DNA of 12,034 nucleotides from Amoebophilaceae bacterium (GTDB lineage Bacteria > Bacteroidota > Bacteroidia > Cytophagales > Amoebophilaceae), in assembly GCA_025455725.1 (NCBI GenBank), contig JALOLY010000029.1, positions 1 to 12,034 on the forward strand. Reading direction: 5' to 3'. The notes beneath the pieces are model-generated. The model had not been told where the DNA came from. It saw only the letters and a program-made list of their open reading frames with translations, and did not search any database. Below are positions 1 to 6,885 of this stretch, piece by piece (within the stretch, counting starts at the first letter, position 1; each line of letters begins with the position of its first letter). Position numbers and translations under genes: made by a program.

Positions 1-8
1 CTCGAAAT

Positions 9-185
9 TTAGCTACGGTGTTGTGCTGTTACATTTGATGGTAACGCCATGTTAACCTCAAACTTAGCTTTCCAGCATGTGCTGATGTTCGGCATAACAA
101 ACCTCTTGCCACTTCCGCTCACCCCCATGATCACAATGACTGGTGCCTGCTTTGTCGCCTCAATCACTGGAAGCTTCCAGGTCAA
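9..185 (-). pseudogene. Decayed gluconokinase-like (GntK) N-terminal fragment
   Basis: Read on the minus strand, this stretch encodes a hydrophobic strand followed by a P-loop, APVIVIMGVSGSGK, the signature of the gluconokinase family (ATP-dependent phosphorylation of gluconate to 6-phosphogluconate in the cytoplasm). The P-loop codons lie at 105-125. After the Lys, the catalytic Ser/Thr expected in the family is replaced by Arg. The next ~25 residues align only loosely with the family: a Phe at the expected spacing, then MALPSNV where DxDxxHPxxNV is normal. The frame stops at 9-11, roughly 35 residues after the P-loop, whereas the family is about 160-180 residues long. No ATG lies at a suitable place; GTG at 167 or TTG at 185 could be starts. 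I infer a decayed remnant. A different P-loop kinase, or a frameshifted gene continuing beyond the left edge, cannot be excluded. Confidence 0.42.
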
Positions 186-272
186 GGATGAATGCGCGTG
201 GGGACGACACATTCGCGCATGTGCATGCATAGATGATGTTCGCATGTAGCTGCACTCAATGCAGGCTTTTGC

Positions 273-1571
273 ATGAACAAAAGTAGCGAAACTATCAAGG
301 TTATCCGAACAAACAACTTGGGCATTCGGCCCCACACGTCGGTATCAATCACTGCCTTAAAAGGCTTGGCTGCCACTTGGCAGTGGCAGTCCATAGAACT
401 CACAACGTATTATTCTAACGTTAACCTAGACGGGAAAGTGGAGTATAATGCTTGCTCAGGCAAGTATTATGTAAGCAGCGTTTCTAGGCATGGTTATTAT
501 AGAACACAAAGAGACATTGCCAAAAAAGGAAAAGTCAACGAGCAAGTTATAGGTAGTACCCTTGTTTATCAACATCCTACGAAAAGTGCAGAATTAGGCA
601 TCAACATGCTGTATAGCCATTATAGCGTGCCTATTCATCCCAAAATCTCCCGTCGTAATAACCCGCTACGCTTTCGTGGCCAGCACCATGCCAATGGAAG
701 TGTTTTTTATCGATATCTCTGGCAGAACTTCCACTTCTTGGGAGAAGGTGCACTGTCACAAGACGGCGGCAAAGCAGCCCTAATGGGTGTAGTCGCCAGC
801 CTTTCACGCTATGCAGACGTAACCGTGCTTGGGCGGTACTACGGTCAAAGCTTCCATAGCCCCTATGGTAAAGCCTTTCGAGAAAATTCAACCAGTAATA
901 GCAACGAGAGCGGCGTTTACTTGGGAACTCGGATCAGCCCCCTACACTGCCTATGCCTAGATGCTTACCACGACTACTTTTACTTTCCTTGGTGCTTTGG
1001 CCAATCACGTGCCGGACATAGTTGGCTAGTCAGAGCCAGCTATCAGCCTACCAGGACTTCTCTCATATACCTTCAATACAAAACCACTACTAAACCACGT
1101 GGGGCGGCAAAAACTAAAGAAGTCACCGTTGGCACTAGACAGAACTACAAGCTTCTTTGGCAATATACATTGGGTCAAACCATCAGTCTTAAGAGTGAGG
1201 TGCAGTACAGCAGTTACCAACAAATGGGCGTATCCGGGTGGGGTTATGCTGCAGCGCAAAACATTGCTTACAAAGTGCGTAGCTTCCAAATAACAGGGCA
1301 TGTGGTATGGTTTCATGTCGAAGGCGCCAACAATGTACTCTATACCTACGAACCTAATTTCCCACATACAGGTTTCAACTTCCGTCCCCACCGAGGTATA
1401 GGCGCGTGCTATGGTGTGCTTGTATACTATCGACCCACTGCTTCTTTTCGGTTAGCGTTGAAGTATTCGCTTACGCACCACAAAAATCAAAACACCATGA
1501 GTAGCGTCCAGAAAACCAGTCAAGGCAGTAAAAAAAACGACATAGCACTACAGGCAACGCTTAAGTTTTAA
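273..1571 (+). pseudogene. N-terminally truncated outer-membrane barrel portion of a Bacteroidota HhH (ComEA-like) protein
   Basis: The 432-residue frame has the alternating aromatic and polar pattern of outer-membrane beta strands, is rich in Tyr and Trp, and ends in LKF, a typical barrel C-terminus with terminal Phe. Internal phrases such as NLGIRPHTSV, GYYRTQRDIAKKGKVNEQ, FLGEGALSQDGGKAAL and YHDYFYFPW match what I recall of the Bacteroidota family with N-terminal helix-hairpin-helix repeats followed by a large barrel (about 650-700 residues); its function is not known. Here the signal peptide, HhH repeats and first part of the barrel are absent. Family-like residues begin at or just before the ATG, and the same frame has TGA at 234-236. 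I therefore read it as a 5'-truncated gene whose remaining frame is still open. Without a signal peptide the product could not be exported normally. It converges with the minus-strand phosphoesterase 29 bases downstream. Confidence 0.6.
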
Positions 1572-1600
1572 CTGATGGTCGTGTGTCTATGCAATCTCGG

Positions 1601-2854
1601 TTAAGCTTTCTCGAGCTCCATAATGGTTATCTCAGGCGTAATGCCAACACGACCTGGATATCCGATGTACCCATAGCCACGGTTAACATACAGGTATTGC
1701 GTTCCTTCCTGGTATAAGCCTGCCCACTGCTTGTATCGATACTGTACAGGACTCCACTTGAACGAACCTACCTCAATACCGAACTGGCCACCATGGGTGT
1801 GACCTGAAAAAGTGATGTCAATATCAGGATAATGTGGCCTGATCTGAGCATCCCAATGGCTCGGGTCGTGTGATAAAAGCAACTTTATGGGCATATCTTC
1901 CGTACCATGGTAAGCACGATCTAACTGACCATACTTGGGAAATCCGCCTGTACCCCAATTCTCAACGCCAATCACTGCAAGCTGATCGCTTCCTTGGGTA
2001 ATAACTTTATGGTCATTCATCAACAAATGCCAGCCCAGCTGTTGGTGAATAGCACACATAGCGTGGAGATTTTTCTTCTTGGCATCAAGAGAAATCCAAC
2101 GGACATAGTCGCCATAATCATGGTTACCTAGTATAGAGTACACCCCCAACGGTGCTTGTATTTTATCAAGGACATCAATGTAAGCATTGACTTCATCAGC
2201 CATGTTATTGACTAAGTCACCCGTAAAAAAGATAATATCTGGTTTTTCCCGCAAGAGCATTGCTACTCCCGTTTTGACCGCCTCTTTATCGAAAAAACTC
2301 CCACAGTGTATATCAGAGAGTTGTCCTATGCGTAGGCCATGAAAAGAGCGAGGCAGACGGGGTAACTTGACTTTAACTTTGCGCACTCTATAGTCGTGTG
2401 CACCAACGATAATGCCATAGCCCATGGTAAAGACAGGTACAACAGCCGCCGCCATTGCAGTCTTTGTCAGGCAGGCAGACCGAGCAATACCTGTAGAAAT
2501 TGGCACGCCACCGCTTGGCACACGCACTACTCGGCGAAGAGTCCACTTCAGGACTCGCATCATGTCGTCTAACGACAAGAAGAATGCTATAAAAAGCTTG
2601 GTAATGTAGTTGACGAAAAAAAAAGGCAAAAGAACGCGCCTAAAAAGCATACCCTGAAAGCCCACACCAAGAGCAATAGTCACCAAAAAGGGGGCTACAA
2701 GAAGACCCGTAACACCCCAATAAGCCCAACGGATACTAGTTTGCGTGATGGGCTCTAAATGCACTGTCAAGACTAGTACGCCTTGGTATACGTAAAAGTC
2801 AATGAGTAAGGCGATGGATACGAACAACAGCGGAATAGTGTGTCTACTCATCAT
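1601..2854 (-). CDS. Membrane-anchored calcineurin-like metallophosphoesterase
   Basis: The 417-residue protein has about four hydrophobic segments in its first 150 residues (near 8-30, 42-65, 73-93 and 132-150), followed by a calcineurin-like phosphoesterase domain of the YkuE/YaeI kind. All metal-binding motifs are present in order: SDIH (D181, H183), TGD (D213), GNHD (N244, H245), SHD (H329) and GHTH (H352, H354). The family uses two metal ions to hydrolyse phosphoester bonds; some relatives act on lipid pyrophosphates such as UDP-diacylglucosamine. The predicted topology puts the domain next to the membrane, but which side and which substrate cannot be read from sequence. The length suits the Bacteroidota version with an N-terminal membrane module. 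The gene starts with two Met codons and no strong ribosome binding site is seen, as is common in this phylum. It stands alone, 282 bases downstream of the DUF72 gene on the same strand. Confidence 0.9.
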   Translation of the reverse strand: MMSRHTIPLLFVSIALLIDFYVYQGVLVLTVHLEPITQTSIRWAYWGVTGLLVAPFLVTIALGVGFQGMLFRRVLLPFFFVNYITKLFIAFFLSLDDMMRVLKWTLRRVVRVPSGGVPISTGIARSACLTKTAMAAAVVPVFTMGYGIIVGAHDYRVRKVKVKLPRLPRSFHGLRIGQLSDIHCGSFFDKEAVKTGVAMLLREKPDIIFFTGDLVNNMADEVNAYIDVLDKIQAPLGVYSILGNHDYGDYVRWISLDAKKKNLHAMCAIHQQLGWHLLMNDHKVITQGSDQLAVIGVENWGTGGFPKYGQLDRAYHGTEDMPIKLLLSHDPSHWDAQIRPHYPDIDITFSGHTHGGQFGIEVGSFKWSPVQYRYKQWAGLYQEGTQYLYVNRGYGYIGYPGRVGITPEITIMELEKA

Positions 2855-3136
2855 TTGAGATAGGGGTTATTTTAAAAAACGTCCATTAATCCTCCCAGCT
2901 ACACACACCAGCAACCCATTGTTATAAAAACACTACACCTCCCCCAGATTTTACAAGGTACCACACCCAATATCTCTGTACAAAGGGGTCTATAAGTCTG
3001 GGAAACACGGCTTATAGCCTTCGGGCAATTTTGAAGGTGCTCATACCAGAGACGGTTTTGCGTCTGATACCAAAGATACATTCCATTCGTCACTGACCTC
3101 ATTGCACGCTCAAAGCAATGTTAGTACACGGCCAAG

Positions 3137-4057
3137 TTACTCATCATACACCAAGACTGCCTGCTGAGCTACCAAGCTAGGCAACGACAGCTGCAAGTTT
3201 TCCAGCTTGTTGAGCTGCCGAATCATATAAGCCGCTAAGTCTACACAAAGTGCCTTCTCAGGTTCATGTAAAAGGAAATAAATTGTTGATAGCCCCTGCT
3301 CAAGCCACAGATAGAGCTTTTTTACCCATGCATCAATTCTCGTATAGTCAGTTACGTGCAAATTGTTGCCCGTAAACCGGACAAATGCACAGTGCGTCGT
3401 GAGCGTTTGGTGCAAAACATCCCTTCTACCCGCCACATCTGTAATCACTGCCAGCATGTCACGCTCATGCAAAAAAGAAAAGACCTCTCGCCGCGCTACT
3501 TGATCACTAAACCAGACTGGGTGTCTCAACTCGACAGCCATCGGAAATCCTTGAGGAATATGCATTAACAGTTTCTGCAGTGCCTCCATGCTACTAGGCT
3601 GGAAATAGGGAGGTAATTGCATGAAAGTTATGCCTAATGCCTCTTCGAAATGGAGCACAGCACCTATAAAAATATCCAAGAGTCTAAGCTGCTTGTCAAC
3701 ATCTTTGCTATGGCTAATACTTTGAGGGACTTTAGGGCAAAATTGAAAGCCAGGTGTAGCTGCCTCCTTCCATTTTTTTACTTTCGCGACAGAGGGGATG
3801 CTATAGAACGTGGTATTGAGCTCCACAGTGTTGAACTGTCGGCAGTAAACTCGTAAAAAGTCCTTGGCGGGGGTGCCCCTAGGGTACACCTTGCCTACAA
3901 AGCCACGATCGGTCCATACGGAACAGCCTATGAAGATGTGAGGCGCCTGAATACGTTGAGGTAGCTTGTTTAGTAGGGCACGCGTGGCTGGTGGGTCCTC
4001 GGGAAGCTCCCAAGTAACTTCTGATAGTGCCCTTTCTTCTAAACGACCAAATTTCAT
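3137..4057 (-). CDS. DUF72 (YecE-like) family protein
   Basis: This 306-residue protein carries the recognisable DUF72 blocks in order: IGCSVWTDRGFVGKVYP (about 43-59), FNTVELNTTFYSIP (75-88), FCPKVPQSISH (106-116), LPPYF (148-152), VELRHPVWF (175-183) and FVRFTGNN (225-232). DUF72 proteins are predicted TIM-barrel proteins of about 230-310 residues. No biochemical reaction is established for the family; the conserved Glu, Arg and His residues suggest an enzyme. The N-terminal 40 residues precede the barrel, as in the Bacteroidota versions I recall, and support the ATG at 4057. No signal peptide or membrane segment is seen, so a cytoplasmic location is inferred. The gene lies on the same strand as the phosphoesterase but the 282-base gap does not suggest a tight operon. 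Confidence 0.9.
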   Translation of the reverse strand: MKFGRLEERALSEVTWELPEDPPATRALLNKLPQRIQAPHIFIGCSVWTDRGFVGKVYPRGTPAKDFLRVYCRQFNTVELNTTFYSIPSVAKVKKWKEAATPGFQFCPKVPQSISHSKDVDKQLRLLDIFIGAVLHFEEALGITFMQLPPYFQPSSMEALQKLLMHIPQGFPMAVELRHPVWFSDQVARREVFSFLHERDMLAVITDVAGRRDVLHQTLTTHCAFVRFTGNNLHVTDYTRIDAWVKKLYLWLEQGLSTIYFLLHEPEKALCVDLAAYMIRQLNKLENLQLSLPSLVAQQAVLVYDE

Positions 4058-4745
4058 TTTGCTGAGTTTAAAAAATCACAGTGAACTAGTCCCTTTGAAT
4101 TTTTGTGCTCCCTAATGCCCCCTCATCTAATAACTGACATAGCTCTCCACAGCGGTGCTTGCGGTGCCTTTTAGTCAGCATCGGTCAAGTTTTTTATCCT
4201 AGACATGTCTGTCCCCTATCCGAACTTTTTGACAAAACCTACATATTCGCTAAAAACATATTAACGTAGACCCAGCTCAACGGCACCATGACTAAAATTT
4301 AACAAGCACGGCCGACCGTGGTAGTAACGAAATGGTGGACCGTGTGTCGTTAATTATTCTGCACGCGACGCCACCCGAAAGATATGCATTCTCAAGGCAC
4401 CCAGTGTACTTCTGCGTACCATGGGATACTACTTACGAGCATACATCAATGGATCGCGCCTTCGTACACAAAATATCTTGATACTGCCACCGCCGAACAG
4501 CTAAAGCATTGATCCGTGTGCCTCATGAATGCCAGGCAATAGCCACTAACAATATGCATCGCCTTGTTAATAAATACACTAATCCCCACCTTGAATAATG
4601 GCATGGAAGGCAATAGATAGACAGAGAAACTCTGCTATAACTACGACACAGACCAACTACATCAACAGACACACATGGACATATTTTTGGGAAAAAGAAA
4701 AAAATTTCTTTCATTGCATAAATTTGTCAACCTTAAAAAATACCT
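4058..4745. other. 688-base gap without a recognisable gene
   Basis: This region separates the minus-strand DUF72 gene from the plus-strand DUF378 gene, so it should hold both promoters. I see no tRNA, tmRNA, RNase P or SRP RNA signature. There is a small inverted repeat, CACGG/CCGTG, at 4307-4320 with a four-base loop, and GACCGTG recurs about 25 bases later. A 49-codon frame (4332-4481) has no recognisable content. The last ~70 bases before 4746 are AT-rich and include a Bacteroidota-like -7 element. It may be a gene graveyard or a long regulatory spacer; nothing in it decides between these. Confidence 0.5.
4719..4726 (+). promoter_or_regulatory. Possible Bacteroidota -7 promoter element (TAnnTTTG) for the DUF378 gene
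   Basis: TAAATTTG matches the Bacteroidota primary sigma factor -7 consensus TAnnTTTG exactly and ends 19 bases before the ATG of the DUF378 gene, in an AT-rich tract. No TTG or TTTG sits at the expected -33 distance; the nearest TTTG is about 29 bases upstream, which is too far. It would give a very short 5' leader. An eight-base degenerate motif in AT-rich DNA can arise by chance. Confidence 0.3.
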
Positions 4746-4943
4746 ATGAAAGCACTCAATGTTGTTATAATCACTCTTCTTATTGTTGGTGGCCTTAACT
4801 GGGGGCTGGTGGGTCTTTTTGAATTCGACCTTGTGCAAAGTATTTTTGGCCAAGGCGCTCTTGCACGAATCGTTTATACGATCGTTGGACTTTCAGCCAT
4901 AGGCAAGGTGATCCTCTGGAGTATGGAAGAAACCGAGGAATAG
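4746..4943 (+). CDS. DUF378 small two-helix membrane protein
   Basis: The 65-residue protein matches the DUF378 family along its whole length. A first membrane helix (about 5-24) contains the family signature LLIVGGLNWGLVGLFEFDLV, followed by a short loop with FGQGALARIVY and a second helix (about 37-59). It ends in the acidic tail MEETEE. No function is established for the family; its members are small integral membrane proteins found in many bacteria. It starts at the first ATG, 4746. It stands alone, with large gaps on both sides, and its nearest downstream intrinsic terminator is 254 bases away. Confidence 0.92.
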   Translation: MKALNVVIITLLIVGGLNWGLVGLFEFDLVQSIFGQGALARIVYTIVGLSAIGKVILWSMEETEE

Positions 4944-5096
4944 GCTCCAAAACCAGGGTCTTCTCAGTAAATTGAGTCGAATAGAGCAAGCCAAACATAA
5001 GCATTGTGACAGCGCGGAGGTCGCGTGCCTCTCGCAACTTTCTAACTGCAATGATCTAGCGCACTGATTGATTCCTCTTTGGGCTTGTTGTCTGGT

Positions 5097-5114
5097 CTGT
5101 ACGGGATTGTACAG
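5097..5114. repeat. Perfect 6-bp inverted repeat CTGTAC-N6-GTACAG
   Basis: Arms 5097-5102 and 5109-5114 are exact reverse complements separated by GGGATT. It could be an operator for a dimeric regulator of the metal permease gene, or a stem in a transcribed RNA. It lies upstream of the terminator at 5197-5233, so control of the permease would need a promoter whose transcript passes through that terminator. A 6-bp match of this kind occurs by chance fairly often. Confidence 0.3.
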
Positions 5115-5196
5115 CTAGCATAGGGCAGCAAGGTCGTCCGAGTGAAGAAGGAGACTACACCTGCGTCGTTTGTGCGGACCATGGCCATACTTACAC

Positions 5197-5233
5197 AGCT
5201 CCTCTTCTAGATACTGCAAGGGGAGCTTTTTTT
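5197..5233 (+). terminator. Strong intrinsic terminator upstream of the metal permease gene
   Basis: A 10-bp stem pairs AGCTCCTCTT (5197-5206) with AAGGGGAGCT (5218-5227), with one T-G wobble and an 11-base loop, and runs straight into seven T residues (5227-5233). The orientation is plus strand. It ends transcripts coming from the DUF378 side and separates them from the permease gene, whose ATG is 33 bases further on. Confidence 0.8.
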
Positions 5234-5266
5234 ATTCGTACGATCATACCTTGGCAGTAGGTACCT

Positions 5267-6139
5267 ATGGAAACAGTTTGGATTGTCCTTATTGCCTCAT
5301 TGGCTGCCATCAACTGTAGCTTGATTGGCACTTACCTAATGCTTAGAAGATTGGCTATGATAGGCGATGCCATTGCCCACGCTGTTCTACCAGGCATTGT
5401 CATAGCATCTCTACTGGCTAGCTCCAAAACCTCGCTTGTGGCTCTTGTAGGAGCGGGCAGTGTGGGTATCGTAGTCACCTTACTCATAGAATTCCTGCAC
5501 GGACAAGTAAAGCTTCAACCAGATGCTGCCATTGGCATCAACTTCACTTGGCTGTTTGCACTAGGTGTTATACTAATTTCTTTTTTGAGCAAAAAAACTG
5601 ACCTGGATCCAGAATGTGTTTTATACGGTGAAATAGCTTATGCACCTTTAGACACTTGGGTAGGTCCAGGAGGGATCAACTTGGGCCCAAGGGCAGTTTA
5701 CGTACTTGCCGCGATGCTGTTGGTAAACTTGAGTTTTATCTTATTAAGCTACAAAGAGCTGTCTGTCACGACTTTTGATCCTGCCTTTGCCGCTACTATC
5801 GGCATGAATACTACTTTGTGGCACTATGCATTAATGGGCGCTACCTCCTACACAACAGTGGCCACTTTTGAAGTCGTAGGTGCTGTAATTGTTGTCGCAC
5901 TTTTAGTAGCGCCGCCTGCTACTGCGTATCTGCTCACCCAACGTCTACATAAAACGTTAGTCGTTGCTGCGCTGTTAGGTATCTTAACAGCCGTTGGGGG
6001 GTGTTATCTAGCCCTGTGGGTAAATGGTTCTATTGCCGGAGCCATGGCTACCACAGCTGGAGGCTTGTTTTTTTCTACTTTCTTAATTCAGCAATGGCAT
6101 AAAAAAAGCCCACAAGTGCCTATTTCTCCGGTTACTTAA
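5267..6139 (+). CDS. Metal (Mn/Zn/Fe) ABC transporter permease, ABC-3 family
   Basis: The 290-residue protein is strongly hydrophobic, with about eight membrane segments, and carries ABC-3 family hallmarks: MIGDAIAHAVLPG (31-43), YKELSVTTFDPAFAATIG (162-179) where the ATPase docks, FEVVGAVIVVALLVAPPAT (201-219) and NGSIAGAMATTAGG (253-266). The family (TroC/MntB/ZnuB) forms the inner-membrane channel that takes up Mn2+, Zn2+ or Fe2+ together with a binding protein and an ATPase. The details look closest to the TroC/MntB type, but sequence alone does not fix the metal. The length is normal for the family. Neither partner is in this window: the neighbours are DUF378 and DUF3127 genes, so the other subunits must be elsewhere or lost. 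Terminators on both sides make it a single-gene transcription unit. Confidence 0.9.
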   Translation: METVWIVLIASLAAINCSLIGTYLMLRRLAMIGDAIAHAVLPGIVIASLLASSKTSLVALVGAGSVGIVVTLLIEFLHGQVKLQPDAAIGINFTWLFALGVILISFLSKKTDLDPECVLYGEIAYAPLDTWVGPGGINLGPRAVYVLAAMLLVNLSFILLSYKELSVTTFDPAFAATIGMNTTLWHYALMGATSYTTVATFEVVGAVIVVALLVAPPATAYLLTQRLHKTLVVAALLGILTAVGGCYLALWVNGSIAGAMATTAGGLFFSTFLIQQWHKKSPQVPISPVT

Positions 6140-6207
6140 CCGAGAGATTGCCATTTTGATAGAGGCGACTTATATTGAGCAAAGTGAGTTGAATGACTTC
6201 TTTTGGG

Positions 6208-6234
6208 AAAAAGGCGGCCTCCGGCCGCTTTTTT
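6208..6234 (+). terminator. Intrinsic terminator between the permease and DUF3127 genes
   Basis: Stem GCGGCC (6214-6219) pairs with GGCCGC (6223-6228) around a TCC loop. Flanking A residues (6208-6212) pair with the T tract (6229-6234), extending the stem. It most likely ends the permease transcript, 68 bases after its stop codon. The A-rich left flank means the same hairpin could also stop transcription from the opposite strand. It lies just 13 bases before the DUF3127 ATG. Confidence 0.85.
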
Positions 6235-6247
6235 AAAACGAACTAGA

Positions 6248-6613
6248 ATGAAAGTAACCGGTAGACTACTCGAAATTCAAGAGACACAGCAAGTGTCGGA
6301 TTCCTTTAAAAAACGTGCATTTGTCCTTGAACATCATGAAAATCCACAGTACCCAGAGTACGTCTCTTTTGAATTGATCCAAGATCGATGCAGCTTGTTG
6401 GACGACTTTCAGCCAGGACAAGATGTTGAGGTTAGCTTCAATCTAAAAGGTAGAAAATGGCTAAGTCCTGATGGGGTAACAAAATACTTCAACACACTAC
6501 AGGCGTGGCGTATAGAAGCAGTAACTCAAGGAAATAACCAGATCTCCGCTGCAGAGAAAAGTGCTACCGGTAACACGGTAACAGAAGACGATGAAGACGA
6601 TTTGCCCTTTTAA
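6248..6613 (+). CDS. DUF3127 (OB-fold-like) protein with SSB-like acidic C-terminal tip
   Basis: I chose the ATG at 6248 rather than the in-frame ATG at 6203, because the extra 15 codons would be translated through a terminator hairpin and because MKVTGRLLEI is the normal DUF3127 beginning. The product is 121 residues. Residues 1-95 form the DUF3127 domain, a small beta-rich domain typical of Bacteroidota and thought to resemble an OB fold: VTGRLLEI, a central YPEYVSFELI strand, VEVSFNLKGRKW and the conserved FNTLQAWRIE. A polar linker leads to the C-terminus EDDEDDLPF, which resembles the acidic DDDIPF tip by which single-stranded DNA-binding proteins recruit partner enzymes. A role in nucleic acid binding or replication and repair is inferred, not established. 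No Shine-Dalgarno sequence is seen. Confidence 0.88.
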   Translation: MKVTGRLLEIQETQQVSDSFKKRAFVLEHHENPQYPEYVSFELIQDRCSLLDDFQPGQDVEVSFNLKGRKWLSPDGVTKYFNTLQAWRIEAVTQGNNQISAAEKSATGNTVTEDDEDDLPF

Positions 6614-6885
6614 ACACTTCGGTGCACTATTTTTTGTATATAAACCCTTTTAAATAGGGGTACCTACTGGTTTTCCGTATCAGTCGTGTACAACTTCCTC
6701 GCGAATCACTGTGAACTAAAAGCACGTGCAGGTCTTATCAAGGGTTACTAGGTGGTAGCTGAGCCTGGCCACTTTACAGTCACACGCAGCAACCCAAGAA
6801 CGAACGTCGCCGCCACGCTATGAGTCTGCTGACAGTACACATCGACTCCCACATACGGGGTAGTGAGTATTAGCCCAACGAAAGC

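Larger units (their letters stand above)
4944..5266 (+). other. Spacer between the DUF378 and metal permease genes, ending in a terminator
   Basis: This 323-base spacer has no recognisable protein gene. It holds a perfect inverted repeat, CTGTAC/GTACAG with a six-base loop, at 5097-5114, and a strong intrinsic terminator at 5197-5233. A 28-codon open stretch (5124-5210, with a GTG at 5142) ends with TAG inside the terminator hairpin, but I do not recognise its product. The segment could be the long 3' untranslated region of the DUF378 transcript, an independent small RNA ending at the terminator, or the remnant 3' end of a lost gene. I do not see the conserved core of SRP RNA, 6S RNA, tmRNA or RNase P. 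Confidence 0.4.

Noticed and set aside
49..249. 66-codon plus-strand frame at the left edge
   Set aside because: It is mostly the antisense of the gluconokinase-like P-loop region and has no protein features of its own.
2899..3102. 67-codon minus-strand frame between the DUF72 and phosphoesterase genes
   Set aside because: Its composition is odd (many Cys and Trp, no domain pattern), no family is recognised, and it fills a spacer without any other sign of a gene.
4332..4481. 49-codon plus-strand frame in the large gap
   Set aside because: No recognisable motif, no start signal and no conservation evidence; a frame of this length is expected by chance.
4598..4798. 66-codon plus-strand frame overlapping the start of the DUF378 gene
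   Set aside because: It overlaps a clear DUF378 gene in another frame and has a low-complexity Asn/Thr/Tyr composition.
6203..6247. 15-codon N-terminal extension of the DUF3127 gene
   Set aside because: It reads through an intrinsic terminator hairpin and gives Arg/Pro-rich residues absent from the family; the ATG at 6248 fits the family start.
6614..6640. CACTTCGGTG hairpin and T run just after the DUF3127 stop codon
   Set aside because: The stem is only three base pairs around a TTCG loop, with a gap before the T run; too weak to call a terminator.
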